The notes beneath the pieces are model-generated. The model was not told the origin of the DNA, searched no databases, and saw only the letters and a list, made by a program, of their open reading frames with translations. From the NCBI GenBank assembly GCA_018664265.1, contig JABJOR010000428.1, forward strand, positions 1 to 15,782: a stretch of DNA of 15,782 nt, written 5' to 3'. Below, in pieces: positions 15,230 to 15,782 of the stretch. This stretch comes from Rhodospirillales bacterium (GTDB taxonomy: Bacteria > Pseudomonadota > Alphaproteobacteria > Rhodospirillales > Casp-alpha2). The translations under genes and the position numbers were made by a program. Within the stretch, counting starts at the first letter, position 1. Each line of letters starts with the position of its first letter.

Positions 15230-15782
15230 TTATTTCCCCTTGCGAAGACGGGGATCAAAGACATCACGCAATGCCTCGCCCAAGAAAGTAAATCCAAGGG
15301 TGGTCAGGACCAGCGGAATACCCCCAGCAATAATAGGCCAAGGCGTATCGCGGACAATCAAATACCCTTCATTGAGAATCGTGCCCCAACTGGAAGTGGG
15401 TGGTTGAACACCAAGCCCCAGAAATGACAGCCCAGCTTCAACAGTCACCACAACCGGAACATCCATAGCAGCCAAAATCAATAACGGGCCAATGACATTG
15501 GGCATAATATGGCGCCAGATAATCTTCATGGGGTGAGCCCCCAAAGATTGTTCAGCAATAATGAATTCCGTGTTTTTAAGCTGCATGGTACTGGTTCTAG
15601 CCAATCGAGCGTAACCTGGTATGGAAGTAACAATGACAATCATCATCACCAGCTCCAAGCTTGGACCAAGCAAGGCAACGGCAGCCAAAGCCATGACAAT
15701 TGTCGGGAAGGAACGGATCGTATCAAAAACCAGAAGCAGGAAGTTATCGAGCCATCGCGGCCCGTAACCGGCAATCATGCCA
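15230..15782 (-). CDS. Oligopeptide/dipeptide-type ABC transporter permease (DppC/OppC-like), N-terminus outside window
   Basis: The last 184 or so codons of a DppC/OppC-type inner-membrane permease; a full protein has about 280-300 residues. The ATG at 15778 is internal: GMIAGY-x-x-x-WLD is a conserved mid-protein stretch. Visible are several membrane helices, the PGYARLAR stretch and the EAA loop that contacts the ATPase (EQSLGAHPMKIIWRHIMPN). Then come AGLSFLGLGVQPPTSSWG and the C-terminal LGEALRDVFDPRLR, all typical of the C-type subunit. It is followed after 3 bases by the fused ATPase. A DppB-like permease, and a substrate-binding protein that would say most about specificity, should lie just beyond the right edge. 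Confidence 0.93.
   Translation of the reverse strand, partial: GMIAGYGPRWLDNFLLLVFDTIRSFPTIVMALAAVALLGPSLELVMMIVIVTSIPGYARLARTSTMQLKNTEFIIAEQSLGAHPMKIIWRHIMPNVIGPLLILAAMDVPVVVTVEAGLSFLGLGVQPPTSSWGTILNEGYLIVRDTPWPIIAGGIPLVLTTLGFTFLGEALRDVFDPRLRKGK

Noticed and set aside
15776..15778. ATG as the real start of the permease
   Set aside because: It falls in a conserved internal stretch of DppC-type permeases, and the protein would lack its first membrane helices.

Overview
The window reads as chromosomal DNA of a Gram-negative, probably alphaproteobacterial, heterotroph. This is judged from gene content, close operon packing, Dpp/Opp-type transporter style and a GC content near one half by eye. 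No genus can be named from the sequence alone. It holds two catabolic operons facing each other, with two small unrelated genes between them. I see no rRNA, tRNA, insertion sequence, CRISPR array or phage gene.

Left arm (1-4017, + strand): the tail of a crotonase-family enoyl-CoA hydratase, then a BadH-like short-chain dehydrogenase, an AliA-like acyl-CoA synthetase and an acyl-CoA dehydrogenase. Together these make a nearly complete set for activating a carboxylic acid to its CoA thioester and running a beta-oxidation-like sequence. The set resembles the cyclohexanecarboxylate (ali/bad) genes of Rhodopseudomonas. Between the dehydrogenase and the ligase lies a striking array of six 23-bp units. 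Each unit holds a small hairpin, and the first unit begins exactly on the dehydrogenase stop codon.

Middle (4018-5297): an AT-rich leader, then a membrane protein with about three helices and a cytoplasmic cyclic-nucleotide-binding domain (+). It overlaps tail-to-tail with a Bcp-type peroxiredoxin (-) that has lost its resolving cysteine.

Right arm (5298-15782, - strand, reading right to left): an oligopeptide-type ABC permease (cut by the window edge), a fused double ABC ATPase, an S15/CocE-type hydrolase, an M81 (MlrC-like) metallopeptidase, a NylB-like serine hydrolase and an ArsC-like protein. After a 94-bp gap come a NylA-like amidase and an acetyl-CoA hydrolase/CoA-transferase family protein. 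Genes from the permease to the ArsC-like protein are separated by 2 to 24 bases, so they almost certainly form one transcript. The layout suggests import of an amide- or peptide-like compound, its cleavage in the cytoplasm by several amide/peptide-bond hydrolases, and transfer of a released acid to CoA. The left arm could then oxidise such an acid. That link is inference.

The most notable points are the covarying hairpin array inside the left operon, NylA-like and NylB-like enzymes together with an importer and two more peptidase-like hydrolases, a CoA-transferase homologue with Gly where the catalytic Glu is expected, and the membrane-tethered cNMP-binding protein.
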